Source: Hydrogenophilaceae bacterium
GTDB taxonomy: Bacteria; Pseudomonadota; Gammaproteobacteria; Burkholderiales; Thiobacillaceae
Direction: 5' to 3'
Length of the DNA: 54,700 nucleotides
Assembly (NCBI GenBank): GCA_013389055.1
Contig: JACAEC010000009.1
Span: 1 to 54,700 of the forward strand
Shown here: piece after piece, positions 20,498-30,337 of the stretch
Position numbering within the stretch: position 1 is the first letter of the stretch
How the letters are laid out: each line of letters begins with the position of its first letter
Notes under the pieces: model-generated
The model's input: only the letters and a program-made list of their open reading frames with translations
Database searches by the model: none
Told to the model about the DNA's origin: nothing
Translations under genes and position numbers: made by a program

Positions 20498-21283
20498 ATG
20501 AATCGTACCGCCGTCTGTCCCAATAGTCCGCACATCGCCCTGCCCTGCGTCTACCGCGTGTCCTGGCATCAGCCGTTCGCCTGGTTGCGCAGCGGCTTTA
20601 TGGATTTTGCGCGCAACTGGATGTTATCGATCTCATTAGGCATGGTGTTCTCGCTGTTCGGCTATGCCGTGGTCAGCCATTTTCTCTACAAGAGCCATCT
20701 GGCCATGGCCCTGACCGCGGGCTTCCTGTTGATCGCGCCGTTCCTGGCCATCGGTTTTTATGGAATTTCCTGCAAGCTGGAGGACAAGCAGGCCAACCAG
20801 GAGGAAGACAAGGCCTTCTCCTGCATCCGCAACAACGCGGCCTCCATCGGCCTGTTCGGCTTGCTGCTCGCCTTCATCCTGAGCGGCTGGGAGCGCATCT
20901 CCGCCATCCTGGTGGCCTTGATGCTGCAAGGCGACGTGGTCAGCCTCGGGCCATTCAGCTTCAACGTGCTCTGGGTGTCCGAGCACTGGCGGTTCATGGT
21001 CAGCTATGTCGGCTTCGGCGCCGCCCTGGCTGCCCTGGTGTTCGCCATGAGCGTGATCTCGCTGCCGATGATGATGGATCGCAAGGTCGATGTGGTCACC
21101 GCGGTCATGACCAGTCTGGTCGTGGTGCGCCAGAACCTGCCGGCCATGCTGGTCTGGGCCGCGCTCATCGTCGCCTTGAGTGCCGTGGGCATCGCCACCT
21201 TGTTCATCGGCATGATCGTCATCTTCCCCTTGCTCGGCCATGCCAGCTGGCATGCCTACCGCGATCTGGTCGAGGCCGAATAA
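20498..21283 (+). CDS. DUF2189 integral membrane protein
   Basis: 261 residues with about six hydrophobic helices (for example NWMLSISLGMVFSLFGYAVV, LTAGFLLIAPFLAIGFYGIS, LIVALSAVGIATLFIGMIVIFPLLGH). Family features are the N-terminal W..PFAWLRSGFMDFARN and the Tyr-Gly rich first half followed by KLEDKQANQEEDK. DUF2189 proteins are inner-membrane proteins of unknown function. ATG 20498 has a strong GGAGGAG site. A perfect intrinsic terminator follows the gene. Confidence 0.85.
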   Translation: MNRTAVCPNSPHIALPCVYRVSWHQPFAWLRSGFMDFARNWMLSISLGMVFSLFGYAVVSHFLYKSHLAMALTAGFLLIAPFLAIGFYGISCKLEDKQANQEEDKAFSCIRNNAASIGLFGLLLAFILSGWERISAILVALMLQGDVVSLGPFSFNVLWVSEHWRFMVSYVGFGAALAALVFAMSVISLPMMMDRKVDVVTAVMTSLVVVRQNLPAMLVWAALIVALSAVGIATLFIGMIVIFPLLGHASWHAYRDLVEAE

Positions 21284-21303
21284 GCGCCTCCGCCCCTGCA
21301 CGA

Positions 21304-21327
21304 AGCCGGCCTCGGGCCGGCTTTTTT
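21304..21327 (+). terminator. intrinsic terminator after DUF2189 gene
   Basis: AGCCGGCC-tcg-GGCCGGCT, an 8-base-pair perfect stem with a 3-base loop, running into six T residues. It lies 21 bases after the DUF2189 stop and 27 bases before the yjbQ start. Confidence 0.9.
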
Positions 21328-21353
21328 GTGCGTGCGCAGTTACAATAACGCCC

Positions 21354-21773
21354 ATGCATCAGCACTCCAGCCAGTTCCAGATCAGCACCCGCGGCAAGGG
21401 GTTGTACGCCTTCACCGACCAGGTGGCCGCCTGGTTGGCCGACACCGGCCTGAACCAAGGCCTGCTCACCCTGTTCGTGCAGCACACCTCGGCCAGCCTG
21501 CTGGTCCAGGAAAACGCCGACCCGGATGTGCAGGGCGACCTTGAGCGTTTCCTCTCGCGCCTGGTGCCGGAGAACGACCCGATCTACCGCCACACCCTGG
21601 AAGGCGCCGACGACATGCCGGCCCATGTCCGCGCCGCCTTGACCCAGACCCATCTGTCCATCCCGGTCGCCGGCGGGCGCATGGCGCTCGGCACCTGGCA
21701 GGGCCTCTACCTGTTCGAGCACCGGCGCGAACCGCAGCACCGCCGGGTGGCGGCCCACTTGATAGGCGCATGA
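21354..21773 (+). CDS. yjbQ: YjbQ/UPF0047 family protein (secondary thiamine-phosphate synthase type)
   Basis: 139 residues from ATG 21354; the track start at 21240 would run back through the preceding gene and its terminator. FVQHTSASLLVQENADPDVQGDLERFL and GRMALGTWQGLYLFEHR are the YjbQ signature with its conserved His residues. Members have weak thiamine-phosphate synthase activity in vitro; the real role is unclear. The last base triplet overlaps the lolC start (ATGA), so it is probably translated together with lolC-lolD. Confidence 0.9.
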   Translation: MHQHSSQFQISTRGKGLYAFTDQVAAWLADTGLNQGLLTLFVQHTSASLLVQENADPDVQGDLERFLSRLVPENDPIYRHTLEGADDMPAHVRAALTQTHLSIPVAGGRMALGTWQGLYLFEHRREPQHRRVAAHLIGA

Positions 21774-23020
21774 TGATCCGTCCCTACGAACTTTGGATCG
21801 GCCTGCGTTACACCCGGGCGAAGCGGCACAACCATTTCATCTCCTTCATCTCCATGATCTCGATGATCGGCATCGCCCTGGGCGTGGCCGCCTTGATCGT
21901 GGTGCTGTCGGTGATGAACGGCTTCCAGGAAGAGTTGCGCAACCGCATCCTGGGCGTGGCCGCGCATATGGAGATCACCGGCCCGGATGGCCGGCTGACG
22001 GATTGGCCGGCCCTGGCCGGGCAGGTGCAGGCTCACCCCGAGGTGCGCGGCTATGCGCCTTATGTCTTGAATCAGGCTCTGCTCGCCTTCGGTTCGGAGA
22101 CCAAGGGCGGTATGGTGCGCGGGGTGCTGCCTGAGCAGGAACGCCACGTGGCCGAATTCGAGGCGCACATGAAGGCGGGCCGCTTGGCGGACTTGCGGCC
22201 GGGCGCGTTCGATATCGTGCTGGGCGCCGAACTGGCGAACAGCCTGGGCGTGGGCGTGGGCGACCAGGTCACTTTGATCGCCCCGCAGGGGGTGATCACC
22301 CCGGCCGGCATGCTGCCGCGGATGAAGCAGTTCACCGTGGTCGGCCTGTTCCAGATGGGCATGTTCGAATACGACGCCGGCCTCGCCCTGATCCACATTC
22401 AGGATGCGCAGAAGCTCTACCGCCTGGGCGATGCCGTTTCCGGCCTGCGGATCAAGCTGGCCGACATGGACCGCGCACCCTGGGTGACGCGCGAACTCGC
22501 CCGGACCTTGCAGGGCGATTACTACATCAGCGACTGGACCATGAGTCACGCCAACTTCTTCCGCGCCGTGCAGATCGAGAAGCGGATGATGTTCATCATC
22601 CTCACCCTGATCGTCGCGGTGGCCGCCTTCAACATCGTCTCCACCCTGGTCATGGCGGTGACCGACAAGCAGGCCGACATCGCCATCCTGCGCACGCTCG
22701 GCGCCAGCCCCAACAGCATCATGCAGATCTTCATGGTCCAGGGCAGCCTGATCGGCGTGATCGGCACCCTGCTCGGCGTAGGCGGCGGCGTGCTCTTGGC
22801 GCTCAATGTCGAGACCGTGGTGCCGATCATCGAACGGCTGTTGCATATGGACCTGTTCCCGGCCGACGTCTATTACATCTCGGAACTGCCGTCCAAGCTG
22901 GTCTGGTCCGATGTCGCCTGGATCGGCGGCGTCGCCTTGATCCTGTCTTTCCTGGCGACGCTCTATCCCAGCCGGCGTGCGGCCAGCGTGCAGCCTGCGG
23001 AGGCGCTGCGTTATGAGTGA
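21770..23020 (+). CDS. lolC: lipoprotein-releasing ABC transporter permease (LolC/LolE type)
   Basis: 416 residues. One N-terminal helix ([26 protein letters not shown]) is followed by a large periplasmic domain (about 50-270) and three C-terminal helices ([65 protein letters not shown]) ending in the family motif [15 protein letters not shown]. It extracts lipoproteins from the inner membrane with LolD for delivery to LolA. Only one permease gene is present here, so it may act as a LolF-type homodimer unless another is encoded elsewhere. ATGA overlap with yjbQ and an 8-base overlap with lolD. Confidence 0.94.
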   Translation: MMIRPYELWIGLRYTRAKRHNHFISFISMISMIGIALGVAALIVVLSVMNGFQEELRNRILGVAAHMEITGPDGRLTDWPALAGQVQAHPEVRGYAPYVLNQALLAFGSETKGGMVRGVLPEQERHVAEFEAHMKAGRLADLRPGAFDIVLGAELANSLGVGVGDQVTLIAPQGVITPAGMLPRMKQFTVVGLFQMGMFEYDAGLALIHIQDAQKLYRLGDAVSGLRIKLADMDRAPWVTRELARTLQGDYYISDWTMSHANFFRAVQIEKRMMFIILTLIVAVAAFNIVSTLVMAVTDKQADIAILRTLGASPNSIMQIFMVQGSLIGVIGTLLGVGGGVLLALNVETVVPIIERLLHMDLFPADVYYISELPSKLVWSDVAWIGGVALILSFLATLYPSRRAASVQPAEALRYE

Positions 23021-23714
23021 GCGGTCAGCTTCGGCACCGGTGCTGGCCTGCACCGGCCTGAACAAGAGCTACTGGCAGGGCCGGCTGGAAGTGCCGGTGC
23101 TGTCGCAGGTCGAACTGGCCATCCAGGCCGGCGAGCGGGTGGCGGTGATGGGCGCTTCCGGTGCCGGCAAGAGCACGCTGCTGCATGTGCTGGGCGGGTT
23201 GGACCGGCCCGATGCCGTCCAGGTCACCGTGCAGGGCCAGGACATCTGGGCCATGAGCGAACTGGCGCGCGGCAACCTGCGCAATCGCGCGCTCGGTTTC
23301 GTCTATCAGTTCCATCATCTGCTGCCGGAATTCACCGCCCTGGAGAATGCCGCCATGCCGCTGATCATCCGACGCGTGGAGCGAGCCGCGGCCTATGCCG
23401 AGGCCGAGCGGGTCTTGACCGAGGTCGGCCTGGGCCATCGCCTGGGTCACCGGCCGGGTGAACTGTCCGGCGGCGAGCGCCAACGGGCGGCCATTGCCCG
23501 GGCCCTGGTCACGCAACCGGCCTGCGTCTTGATGGATGAACCGACCGGCAATCTCGACCGGCATACCGCCGAGCATATCCAGGAACTGCTGCTCGGCTTG
23601 AGCGAGCGGCATGCGGTGAGCTTTCTGGTGGTGACCCACGACCCGAATTTGGCCGGGCGCATGCAACGGGTGTTGCGCCTGACCGATGGCGGGCTGGAAC
23701 CGATGACAGTTTGA
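23013..23714 (+). CDS. lolD: lipoprotein-releasing ABC transporter ATPase LolD
   Basis: 233 residues from ATG 23013. Walker [11 protein letters not shown]-loop region [25 protein letters not shown] signature [15 protein letters not shown], Walker [13 protein letters not shown] and switch His VVTHD are all intact. [17 protein letters not shown] is the LolD-type sequence. It powers lipoprotein release with the permease encoded just upstream, whose stop it overlaps. Confidence 0.95.
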   Translation: MSERSASAPVLACTGLNKSYWQGRLEVPVLSQVELAIQAGERVAVMGASGAGKSTLLHVLGGLDRPDAVQVTVQGQDIWAMSELARGNLRNRALGFVYQFHHLLPEFTALENAAMPLIIRRVERAAAYAEAERVLTEVGLGHRLGHRPGELSGGERQRAAIARALVTQPACVLMDEPTGNLDRHTAEHIQELLLGLSERHAVSFLVVTHDPNLAGRMQRVLRLTDGGLEPMTV

Positions 23715-23767
23715 ACGCCATAGTGATAAGGTGAGCCTGTGCAGGCTGACTAATAAGGGAGAGCAGC

Positions 23768-24277
23768 GTGAGCGTGGCTGAGGAAAACCAGGAGCCGATC
23801 ATCGAGGAGCAGGAACCGCCTCAGGAGGAGGCCGTGGCTGCTCCCGTCGAGGCGCCGCCTGAGCCCAAGACCGTGGTCAGGGAAGAGGCGGCCTTTCATG
23901 GACAGGCGCCCAGGATCCAGGAGCGCCGGGCCAATCCGCGCTATCTGGCGCATTGGCGGGCGGCCTTGGTGGACCCGGCGGACGGCAATGTCCGCTACCT
24001 GGGCAAGACCGACAATATCTCGATCTGCGGCGCGGCCATCATCAGCGACACCAACGTGCCGCCGAGGCAGGAATACCACGTCTATCTGGAAATTCCGCAG
24101 GTATCAGGCAAGGCCCCGCTCATTCTGGAACTGATCGGCAAGGTGGTTTATTGCAATCTGGCCAATAACGCCTTTCGGGTGGGCGTGACCTTCAAGCAAT
24201 ACCACGGCGATGCGGAAAAGGTGCTGCGCTCGATCGTGAGCAGCGGCAAGCTGAAGCAGCTATCCGACCCCGGCTGA
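23768..24277 (+). CDS. PilZ-domain protein
   Basis: 169 residues with an acidic, Pro/Glu-rich N-terminal tail (about 1-45) followed by a PilZ domain. The c-di-GMP-binding parts are present: an arginine-rich segment IQERRANPRYLAHWRA and the second motif DNISICGAAI (D/N-x-S-x-x-G). Probably a c-di-GMP effector, consistent with the many c-di-GMP enzymes in the window. Start is GTG 23768 with AAGGGAGAG upstream. It converges on the DUF2062 gene with a 3-base gap. Confidence 0.87.
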   Translation: MSVAEENQEPIIEEQEPPQEEAVAAPVEAPPEPKTVVREEAAFHGQAPRIQERRANPRYLAHWRAALVDPADGNVRYLGKTDNISICGAAIISDTNVPPRQEYHVYLEIPQVSGKAPLILELIGKVVYCNLANNAFRVGVTFKQYHGDAEKVLRSIVSSGKLKQLSDPG

Positions 24278-24280
24278 GGC

Positions 24281-24844
24281 TTAGCTCGGAGCGGGCGGCT
24301 TGCCGATGCGCCGCTTGCGCCGCCTGATATAGGCCAGCAGATACAGCCGCCAGGCCAGTTGCACCGCGCCGTAGCCCAAGACGGACAGAATAACCCCGAG
24401 GATCAGGCTGCCGATCAGATAGGTCTCGCCCAGGCCGAGGAACCAGTGGTAGAGGCTGGGCAGAAACTGGCTCCAGTCACCGCCGGTCCAGTCGAATTCG
24501 AAGTCGGTCACGCGGCCCATGGGTTCTCCGGTCACCAGCGAGCCGATGGCATAGGCGCTCACGATCAGCGGGCCCCAGGTGATGGGATTGGTATACCAGG
24601 TGGTGACCATGGCCACCGGCAGGTTGACCCGGAAGATGATGGCCAGGATGGCGCCCATGAGCATCTGCACCGGGCCGGGGATGAGGCCGGCGAACATGCC
24701 GGCGGCGACACCGCCGGCCACCGAATTGCGGTTCAGGTGCCAGAGGTTGTGGTGCTTGAGCAGCGGCCCGAAGTGGCGCAGGTGCTTGTGTTCGCGGACG
24801 GCCTGGTGAGTCGGCAGGAATTTTCTGAAGTGTTTGCGCGGCAT
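24281..24844 (-). CDS. DUF2062 membrane protein
   Basis: 187 residues from ATG 24844 (MPRKHFRKFLPTHQ). NRNSVAGGVAAGMFAGLIPGPVQMLMGAILAIIFRVNLPVAM and YTNPITWGPLIVSAYAIG are the DUF2062 signature, and another helix GSLILGVILSVLGYGAV precedes a basic C-terminus (YIRRRKRRIGK). Function unknown. The gene is divergent from comEC across 65 bases. Confidence 0.88.
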   Translation of the reverse strand: MPRKHFRKFLPTHQAVREHKHLRHFGPLLKHHNLWHLNRNSVAGGVAAGMFAGLIPGPVQMLMGAILAIIFRVNLPVAMVTTWYTNPITWGPLIVSAYAIGSLVTGEPMGRVTDFEFDWTGGDWSQFLPSLYHWFLGLGETYLIGSLILGVILSVLGYGAVQLAWRLYLLAYIRRRKRRIGKPPAPS

Positions 24845-24909
24845 CGATAAATTCACAAAGGCCCCGCACAACAAAATAGGGGCGGGTAGGGGAGGTTAGC
24901 AAAAACAGC

Positions 24910-27267
24910 GTGGTGCGTGTCATCGCCTTGGGTTTCGCCTTGGGGGCGGCATGGTTGCAGACCCTTGCCGAGCTGCCGGAGTTCCGCTGGCTTTGGGGCT
25001 TGCCCTTGCTGACCCTGCTGGTCGCCTGGCTGCCCGAGCCGGGTCGCTGGCGCTGGCTGCGCCCGCTGGCCTGGTTGTTCCTGGCGGCCTATCTCGGATT
25101 CTTCTATGCGGCCTGGCGGGCCGATCTGCGCCTTGCCGATGCCTTGGCAGCGAACTGGCAGGGCCGGGACGTCCAACTGCAAGGCCGGCTGATCGGCTTG
25201 CCCGAGGCGACGCCGCGCGGCCAGCGCTTCGTCTTTCAGGTTCAGCAGGTGCTGACACCGGCTGCCCAAGTGCCAGGCCGGGTCGTGCTCAATCAGTATG
25301 CGATTGACGCCGCCACGCCGCCTGCGCCGCTGCATGGCGGCGATTGTCTGCGCTTGACGGCGCGCTTGGCGCAGCCGCACGGCAGCATCAACCCCTCCGG
25401 TTTCGATTACGAGGCATGGTTGCTGGAGCGCGGCATCCGGGCCACCGGCCATCTGATCGGCGAGGCGGCACCGGCCGCCGGCTGCAGCGGCTTCCCGCGG
25501 GCGGCCCTGGACCGGACGCGGGAAGCTTTACGTGCGCATTTGCAGACCGCCTTGGCCGAACAAGCCTATGCCGGGGTCGCCGTGGCCCTAGCGGTGGGCG
25601 ACCAGAATGCCATCCCCGATGCCCAATGGACCTTGTTTCGCCACACCGGGGTCACCCACCTGATGTCGATCTCCGGCCTGCACGTCACCCTGTTTTCGGC
25701 CCTGGCCTACTGGCTGGTGCAGTTCGGCTGGCGCCGAGCGCCGCCTTTGGCCGTGCGCTTGCCGGCGCAGAAGGCCGGGGCCTTGTTCGGCCTGACGGCC
25801 GCCGCCGGCTATGTCGCCTTGGCCGGCTTCGGCATCCCCGCCCAACGCACCCTGTTCATGTTGGCCGCCGCCGCGCTGATGCTCTGGCTCGACCGCGCCG
25901 GCTCGGCCTCGCGCGTGCTGGCTGGCGCGCTGCTCGCCGTCGTGGTCCTCGATCCCTGGGCGGCCTTGTCGCCCGGCTTCTGGTTGTCCTTCGCCGCGGT
26001 GGCGGCGCTGTTGTTCGCGGGCCAGGGCCGCATGGGCCAGCCGGCCTCCTGGCGCAGCTGGCTGTCGGCGCAGTGGGCGGTCAGCCTCGCCCTGCTGCCG
26101 GCCTTGCTGCTGATCTTCCACGAGGTTTCGCTGGTATCGCCGATCGCCAATGCCTTCGCCATCCCCCTGATCAGTTGGCTGGCCGTGCCCTTGGTGTTGC
26201 TGGCGGCAGTGTTGCCCTGGGCATGGTTGGCGAGCTTGGCGCATGGGGTGATCGCCGTGGTCATGCAGGGCCTCACTTGGCTCGATGCCTTGCCGCAGCC
26301 GATCTGGCACGGCGCGGAGCCCAATGCCTGGGCCGTGCTGCTCGCCCTCTTGGGGGCGGCCATGCTGACCCTGCCGCGCGGTCTGCCGGCCCGCTGGTTG
26401 GGGCTGTTGCTGCTGCTGCCTTTGCTGTTCCCGCGGTTGGATCGGCCCGGCCCGGGCGAGCTCCGGCTCGATGTGCTCGACGTCGGCCAGGGTCTGGCCA
26501 TCGTCGTGCGCACCACGGGCCATGTCCTGGTCTTCGACGCCGGGCCGCGCTATGCCTCGGGCGTGGATGCCGGCGCCCGCGTCGTCGCGCCTTATCTTTA
26601 TGCCCAGGGCATCCATCGCGTGGATGGCCTGATCGTCAGCCATGACGACACCGACCACAGCGGCGGTGCCCTCAGCCTTTCCGCCAGCCACCGGCCGGAC
26701 TGGATGCTGGCCTCGTTCGCGGCCCTGCCCACCGACTGGGTCAGCCCGCAGGGTCAGGCGGTGCTGCGCCATGTGCCGAAGACTCGGCCGTGCTTGGTGG
26801 GTCAGCGCTGGATGTGGGATGGCGTGCAGTTCGAGTTGCTGCACCCGACCACGGGCCACTATCGCAATCGCCATTACCGCGACAATGACCGCGGCTGCGT
26901 GCTCAGGATCGAAAGCGCCTATGGCTCGGTCTTGATCCCGGCCGATATCGAGCGGCTGGGCGAACTGAGCCTGCTGGAACGGCTGCCGGCGCGCTTGCAT
27001 GCCGACGTGTTGCTCGCGCCGCATCACGGCAGCGGCACCTCGTCGATGCCGGCTTTTCTCGCCGCGGTGCAGCCGCGCTGGGTGGTGATCCCGGTCGGCC
27101 ACCGCAACCGCTTCGGCCATCCCAAGCCGGAGGTGCTGCGGCGTTATCTCGCTTCGGGGGCGACGGTGCTGCGCACCGATCGCGACGGTGCCGTGTCGGT
27201 GCGACTGGGAGTCGCCGGGGCTCATCTCATAGCGGCGCGGGAAACCCAGCGACGCTATTGGCATTGA
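24910..27267 (+). CDS. comEC: DNA internalisation / competence protein ComEC (Rec2)
   Basis: 785 residues, normal length. N-terminal helices and a DUF4131 OB-like region (about 30-170), then the competence membrane domain (GVTHLMSISGLHVTLFSALAYW; AGFGIPAQRTLFMLAAAALML), then a C-terminal metallo-beta-lactamase domain (LDVLDVGQGLAIVV, FDAGPRYASG, VSHDDTDHSGGAL, LAPHHGSGTSS). ComEC forms the inner-membrane channel for single-stranded DNA uptake. Its presence suggests natural competence if the pilus and ComEA genes exist elsewhere. GTG 24910 or 24913 is the start; GGGGAGG sits about 14 bases upstream. Confidence 0.94.
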   Translation: MVRVIALGFALGAAWLQTLAELPEFRWLWGLPLLTLLVAWLPEPGRWRWLRPLAWLFLAAYLGFFYAAWRADLRLADALAANWQGRDVQLQGRLIGLPEATPRGQRFVFQVQQVLTPAAQVPGRVVLNQYAIDAATPPAPLHGGDCLRLTARLAQPHGSINPSGFDYEAWLLERGIRATGHLIGEAAPAAGCSGFPRAALDRTREALRAHLQTALAEQAYAGVAVALAVGDQNAIPDAQWTLFRHTGVTHLMSISGLHVTLFSALAYWLVQFGWRRAPPLAVRLPAQKAGALFGLTAAAGYVALAGFGIPAQRTLFMLAAAALMLWLDRAGSASRVLAGALLAVVVLDPWAALSPGFWLSFAAVAALLFAGQGRMGQPASWRSWLSAQWAVSLALLPALLLIFHEVSLVSPIANAFAIPLISWLAVPLVLLAAVLPWAWLASLAHGVIAVVMQGLTWLDALPQPIWHGAEPNAWAVLLALLGAAMLTLPRGLPARWLGLLLLLPLLFPRLDRPGPGELRLDVLDVGQGLAIVVRTTGHVLVFDAGPRYASGVDAGARVVAPYLYAQGIHRVDGLIVSHDDTDHSGGALSLSASHRPDWMLASFAALPTDWVSPQGQAVLRHVPKTRPCLVGQRWMWDGVQFELLHPTTGHYRNRHYRDNDRGCVLRIESAYGSVLIPADIERLGELSLLERLPARLHADVLLAPHHGSGTSSMPAFLAAVQPRWVVIPVGHRNRFGHPKPEVLRRYLASGATVLRTDRDGAVSVRLGVAGAHLIAARETQRRYWH

Positions 27268-27275
27268 CCGTTAGT

Positions 27276-27656
27276 CTAGGTACCGGGAATGACCTGCCTG
27301 GTCACCGCCACCGCCACGATGTAGGCAAACACCGCCAGTGCCGCGATCAGGGCCTTGATGCGGACCGCGCGGGTCTTGCCGCGTTTCAGGGCCACGGTGC
27401 CGAGACCGATGTAGGCCAAGAGGCCGACGATCTTGGCGAGCAGCCAGGGCTGGTTGAGGGGATTCACCTCGGCCACGACCAGCATGCCGATGGCGGCGGC
27501 GAGCAGGACGGTATCGTTGGCGTGCGGCACGATCTTCACCCATTTGTCCTGAAGCCGGGGCGACTCGCGCAGCATCCAATAGCCGCGCAGCAGGAACAGG
27601 CCGAGGCTGACGGCGATGGTCAAGAGGTGCAGGTTGCGCAGGGCTAAAAAATCCAT
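27276..27656 (-). CDS. SirB2-family membrane protein
   Basis: 126 residues with four hydrophobic helices. RNLHLLTIAVSLGLFLLRGYWML, a conserved KIVPHANDTVLLAAAIGML and QPWLLAKIVGLLAYIGLGTVALKRG are characteristic of the SirB2 family. Its biochemical role is not known. It lies 23 bases after the HDOD gene on the same strand and meets comEC head-on with an 8-base gap. Confidence 0.9.
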   Translation of the reverse strand: MDFLALRNLHLLTIAVSLGLFLLRGYWMLRESPRLQDKWVKIVPHANDTVLLAAAIGMLVVAEVNPLNQPWLLAKIVGLLAYIGLGTVALKRGKTRAVRIKALIAALAVFAYIVAVAVTRQVIPGT

Positions 27657-27679
27657 GGTCGGGCGGCTCGCTTGTTAGC

Positions 27680-28507
27680 TTAGATTTGGTGCACCTGGTC
27701 GTAGACATCTTCCTCGAATGCCTGCAGCTCATTCGGCAGGATGCCGAGTTCGTCGAGCACCCGTTCGCGCTCGCCGTCCCAATCGGCATCCTCATGGCCG
27801 TTGCGGACGTTGTAGATGTGCATGGCCATTTGCAGGATGGCGACCAAGGTGGCGGCCTTGTGCTCGGCATGGACGATCTCGTGGTGATAACGCACGGCCT
27901 GGCAGACGTAGTCCGGTAGTTTCCAGTGCTTGGCCACCAGATAGCCGACCACGGCGTGATCGGTCTGGAATTTGCCGTCTTCCTTGCGGATGTCGGGCCA
28001 CTGGTAGACCCCCGCCTTCCTGAAGCACTCGTTGTATTTCTTGTTGTGCAGGGCCAGCACGGGAATGCCGCAGTCGTGGAACAGGCCGACCAGGTGGGCA
28101 TGTTCCGGCAGGACGTTGACCACGGTGCGCTGGGCCCAGGCGATGGCGGCGGCCAGCTTGGAGATCTCGGCCGAGCGTTCCCAGAACCACTCGAAAAAGG
28201 GTGAGTCGCCTGACAACACCTGACGCAGGCAGATGCTCTTCACCAGGTCGTGCAGGCTCTTCAGGCCGATCAGGGAGACGGCCTTGCCCAGGCTCTCCGG
28301 CGGCTTGCTCAGACCGTAGATCGGCGAGGCGATCTGGCGGAAGATCTGCGCCGCGACGCCGGGGTCCTGCGAGATCAACTCGGCGACGGCCGCGATGTTG
28401 ATGTCTTCTTCATCCATCAGCCGCTCCAGTTCGATGAGCAGCGTGGGCGGCGAGGGGATCAGCACGCTATCGGGGGTGATGGTAGAGCTTGGATTGGGCG
28501 TGGTCAT
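27680..28507 (-). CDS. HDOD-domain signalling protein
   Basis: 275 residues with one HDOD domain. [48 protein letters not shown] is the opening of the family, [15 protein letters not shown] the HD-like helix, and [26 protein letters not shown] the later motif. HDOD proteins act in signalling without established catalysis. Its ATG overlaps the pgi stop (ATGA), so it is coupled to pgi. Confidence 0.9.
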   Translation of the reverse strand: MTTPNPSSTITPDSVLIPSPPTLLIELERLMDEEDINIAAVAELISQDPGVAAQIFRQIASPIYGLSKPPESLGKAVSLIGLKSLHDLVKSICLRQVLSGDSPFFEWFWERSAEISKLAAAIAWAQRTVVNVLPEHAHLVGLFHDCGIPVLALHNKKYNECFRKAGVYQWPDIRKEDGKFQTDHAVVGYLVAKHWKLPDYVCQAVRYHHEIVHAEHKAATLVAILQMAMHIYNVRNGHEDADWDGERERVLDELGILPNELQAFEEDVYDQVHQI

Positions 28508-30132
28508 TTCTGCAATCCCTTGTAATGGTTGATCAGGCCGTTGGTGGAGCTGTCGTGGCTGCCGACGCGGGCATTATCGGCCAACTCCGGCAGGATCGCC
28601 TTGGCCAGCTGCTTGCCCAGTTCCACGCCCCATTGGTCGAAGGAATTGATGTCCCAGATGGCACCCTGGACGAAGACCTTGTGCTCGTAGAGCGCGATCA
28701 GCCGGCCCAGGGTGTGCGGGGTGAGCTTGCGATAGAGCAGGGAGTTGGTCGGCCGGTTGCCGCTGAAGACTTTGTGCGGCACCAGTTTCCTGATCTGCGT
28801 TTTGCCCATGGCCTCGGCCGCCAGTTCGGCCTCGACCTCGGCTCGGGTCTTGCCGCGCATCAGGGCCTCGGTCTGGGCGAAGAAATTGGACAGCAGAATG
28901 GCGTGCTGGCCGTCGAGGTCGTTGTGGCTCTCGGCCGCGGCCAGGAAGTCGCAGGGGATCAGCTTGCTGCCTTGGTGGATCAGTTGGTAGAAGGCGTGCT
29001 GGCCGTTGGTGCCGGGTTCGCCGAACAGCACCGGGCCGGTGGAGACCCGGCTGGGCCGGCCGCTGCGGGTGATGGTCTTGCCGTTCGATTCCATGTCCAG
29101 TTGCTGGCAATAGGCCGGCAGGCGCGCCAGGTGCTGGTCGTAGGGCAGCATGGCCCAGCTTTGGGCGTCCCAGAAGTTGTTGTACCAGACGCCGAGCAGG
29201 CCGAGCAGCACAGGCATGTTGCGCTCCAATGGCGCGCTGCGGAAATGCTCGTCCATCTCGAAGCCGCCGGCGAGCAATTCCTCGAAGCGGTCCATGCCGA
29301 TGTAGACGGCGATGGGCAGGCCGATGGCCGACCACAGCGAATAGCGGCCGCCGACCCAGTCCCAGAACTCGAACATATTGGCCGGGTCGATGCCGAAGCG
29401 GCGCACCTCGGCCTCGTTGGTCGAGACCGCGACGAAATGCTTGGCCACGACCGATTCGTCTTGTGCCTTGTTGAGGAACCATTTGCGTGCGGCCCGCGCG
29501 TTGGAGAGCGTCTCCTGGGTGGTGAAGGTCTTGGAGGCGACGATGAACAGCGTGGTCTCGGGATCGAGCCCCTGCAGGGTGTCGTGCAGGTGGCTGGGGT
29601 CGACGTTGGAGACGAAGTGGGCGCGCAGGTCGGGCCGGCCATAGGGGGCCAGGGCCTGGCAGACCATGACCGGACCGAGGTCGGAGCCGCCGATGCCGAT
29701 GTTGACCACGTCGCTGATCGGTTTGCCGCTGTAGCCATGCCAGCGGCCCGAGCGCACGGCCTCGGAGAAACTGCGCATCTGGGCCAGCACCCGGCGCACC
29801 GCCGACATCACGTCCTGGCCGTCGACCATGATGGGCCGACCGCTGCGGTTGCGCAGTGCGGTGTGCAACACCGCGCGTTGTTCGGTGAGGTTGATCTTGT
29901 CGCCATTGAACATGGCGTCGCGCTTGGCCTCGACGCCGGCCTCGCGGGCCAGGCCCATCAGGCCGCGCAGGGTCTCTTCGGTGATCAGGTTCTTGGAGTA
30001 GTCGAGCAGCAGGTCGTCGAGCGTGAGAGAGAAGCGCTCGAAGCGCTCGGCGTCCTGCGCGAACAGTGTTCGCAGATGCAGCGTTTTCCACGCCTTGTGG
30101 TGTTGTTGCAAGGTGCGCCAGCTCGCGTGCAT
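28504..30132 (-). CDS. pgi: glucose-6-phosphate isomerase
   Basis: 542 residues from ATG 30132; the track start at 30183 is less likely because GAGAGAAAA precedes 30132. It interconverts glucose 6-phosphate and fructose 6-phosphate. Signatures seen: [86 protein letters not shown] and [15 protein letters not shown] with the catalytic Lys. It is separated from glgB by mobile element copy B and is followed directly by the HDOD gene. Confidence 0.97.
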   Translation of the reverse strand: MHASWRTLQQHHKAWKTLHLRTLFAQDAERFERFSLTLDDLLLDYSKNLITEETLRGLMGLAREAGVEAKRDAMFNGDKINLTEQRAVLHTALRNRSGRPIMVDGQDVMSAVRRVLAQMRSFSEAVRSGRWHGYSGKPISDVVNIGIGGSDLGPVMVCQALAPYGRPDLRAHFVSNVDPSHLHDTLQGLDPETTLFIVASKTFTTQETLSNARAARKWFLNKAQDESVVAKHFVAVSTNEAEVRRFGIDPANMFEFWDWVGGRYSLWSAIGLPIAVYIGMDRFEELLAGGFEMDEHFRSAPLERNMPVLLGLLGVWYNNFWDAQSWAMLPYDQHLARLPAYCQQLDMESNGKTITRSGRPSRVSTGPVLFGEPGTNGQHAFYQLIHQGSKLIPCDFLAAAESHNDLDGQHAILLSNFFAQTEALMRGKTRAEVEAELAAEAMGKTQIRKLVPHKVFSGNRPTNSLLYRKLTPHTLGRLIALYEHKVFVQGAIWDINSFDQWGVELGKQLAKAILPELADNARVGSHDSSTNGLINHYKGLQK

Positions 30133-30183
30133 GGTTTTCTCTCTTGGATGGCCTGGTTGCGCGCCAGTATAACGGTTACTCAA

Positions 30184-30304
30184 TAAGAGCCTATTTCAGT
30201 AGGGAACATACCCCGCGCCGTTGGCCTGCGGGATGCAGGGCAACGCCGCAGACGCCGATCCTGGCTGCAACGCGGGGCATGAGCCCTACTGAAATAGGCT
30301 CTAA
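30184..30304. mobile_element. MITE-like inverted-repeat element, copy B (115 bp plus TAA duplication)
   Basis: Runs 30187-30301 with the same perfect 18-base ends GAGCCTATTTCAGTAGGG, and TAA on both flanks (30184-30186, 30302-30304). It is inverted relative to copy A: its left arm (AACATACCCCGCGCCG) equals copy A's right arm. About 57 bases at one end and 40 at the other align with copy A; copy A has about 63 extra internal bases. It sits between glgB and pgi on the upstream side of pgi, and its near-complete palindrome could form a strong RNA hairpin in a glgB-pgi transcript. Confidence 0.82.
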
Positions 30305-30337
30305 GCCTTTGCCAGGCCGCCATGCCGGGGATCGGGT

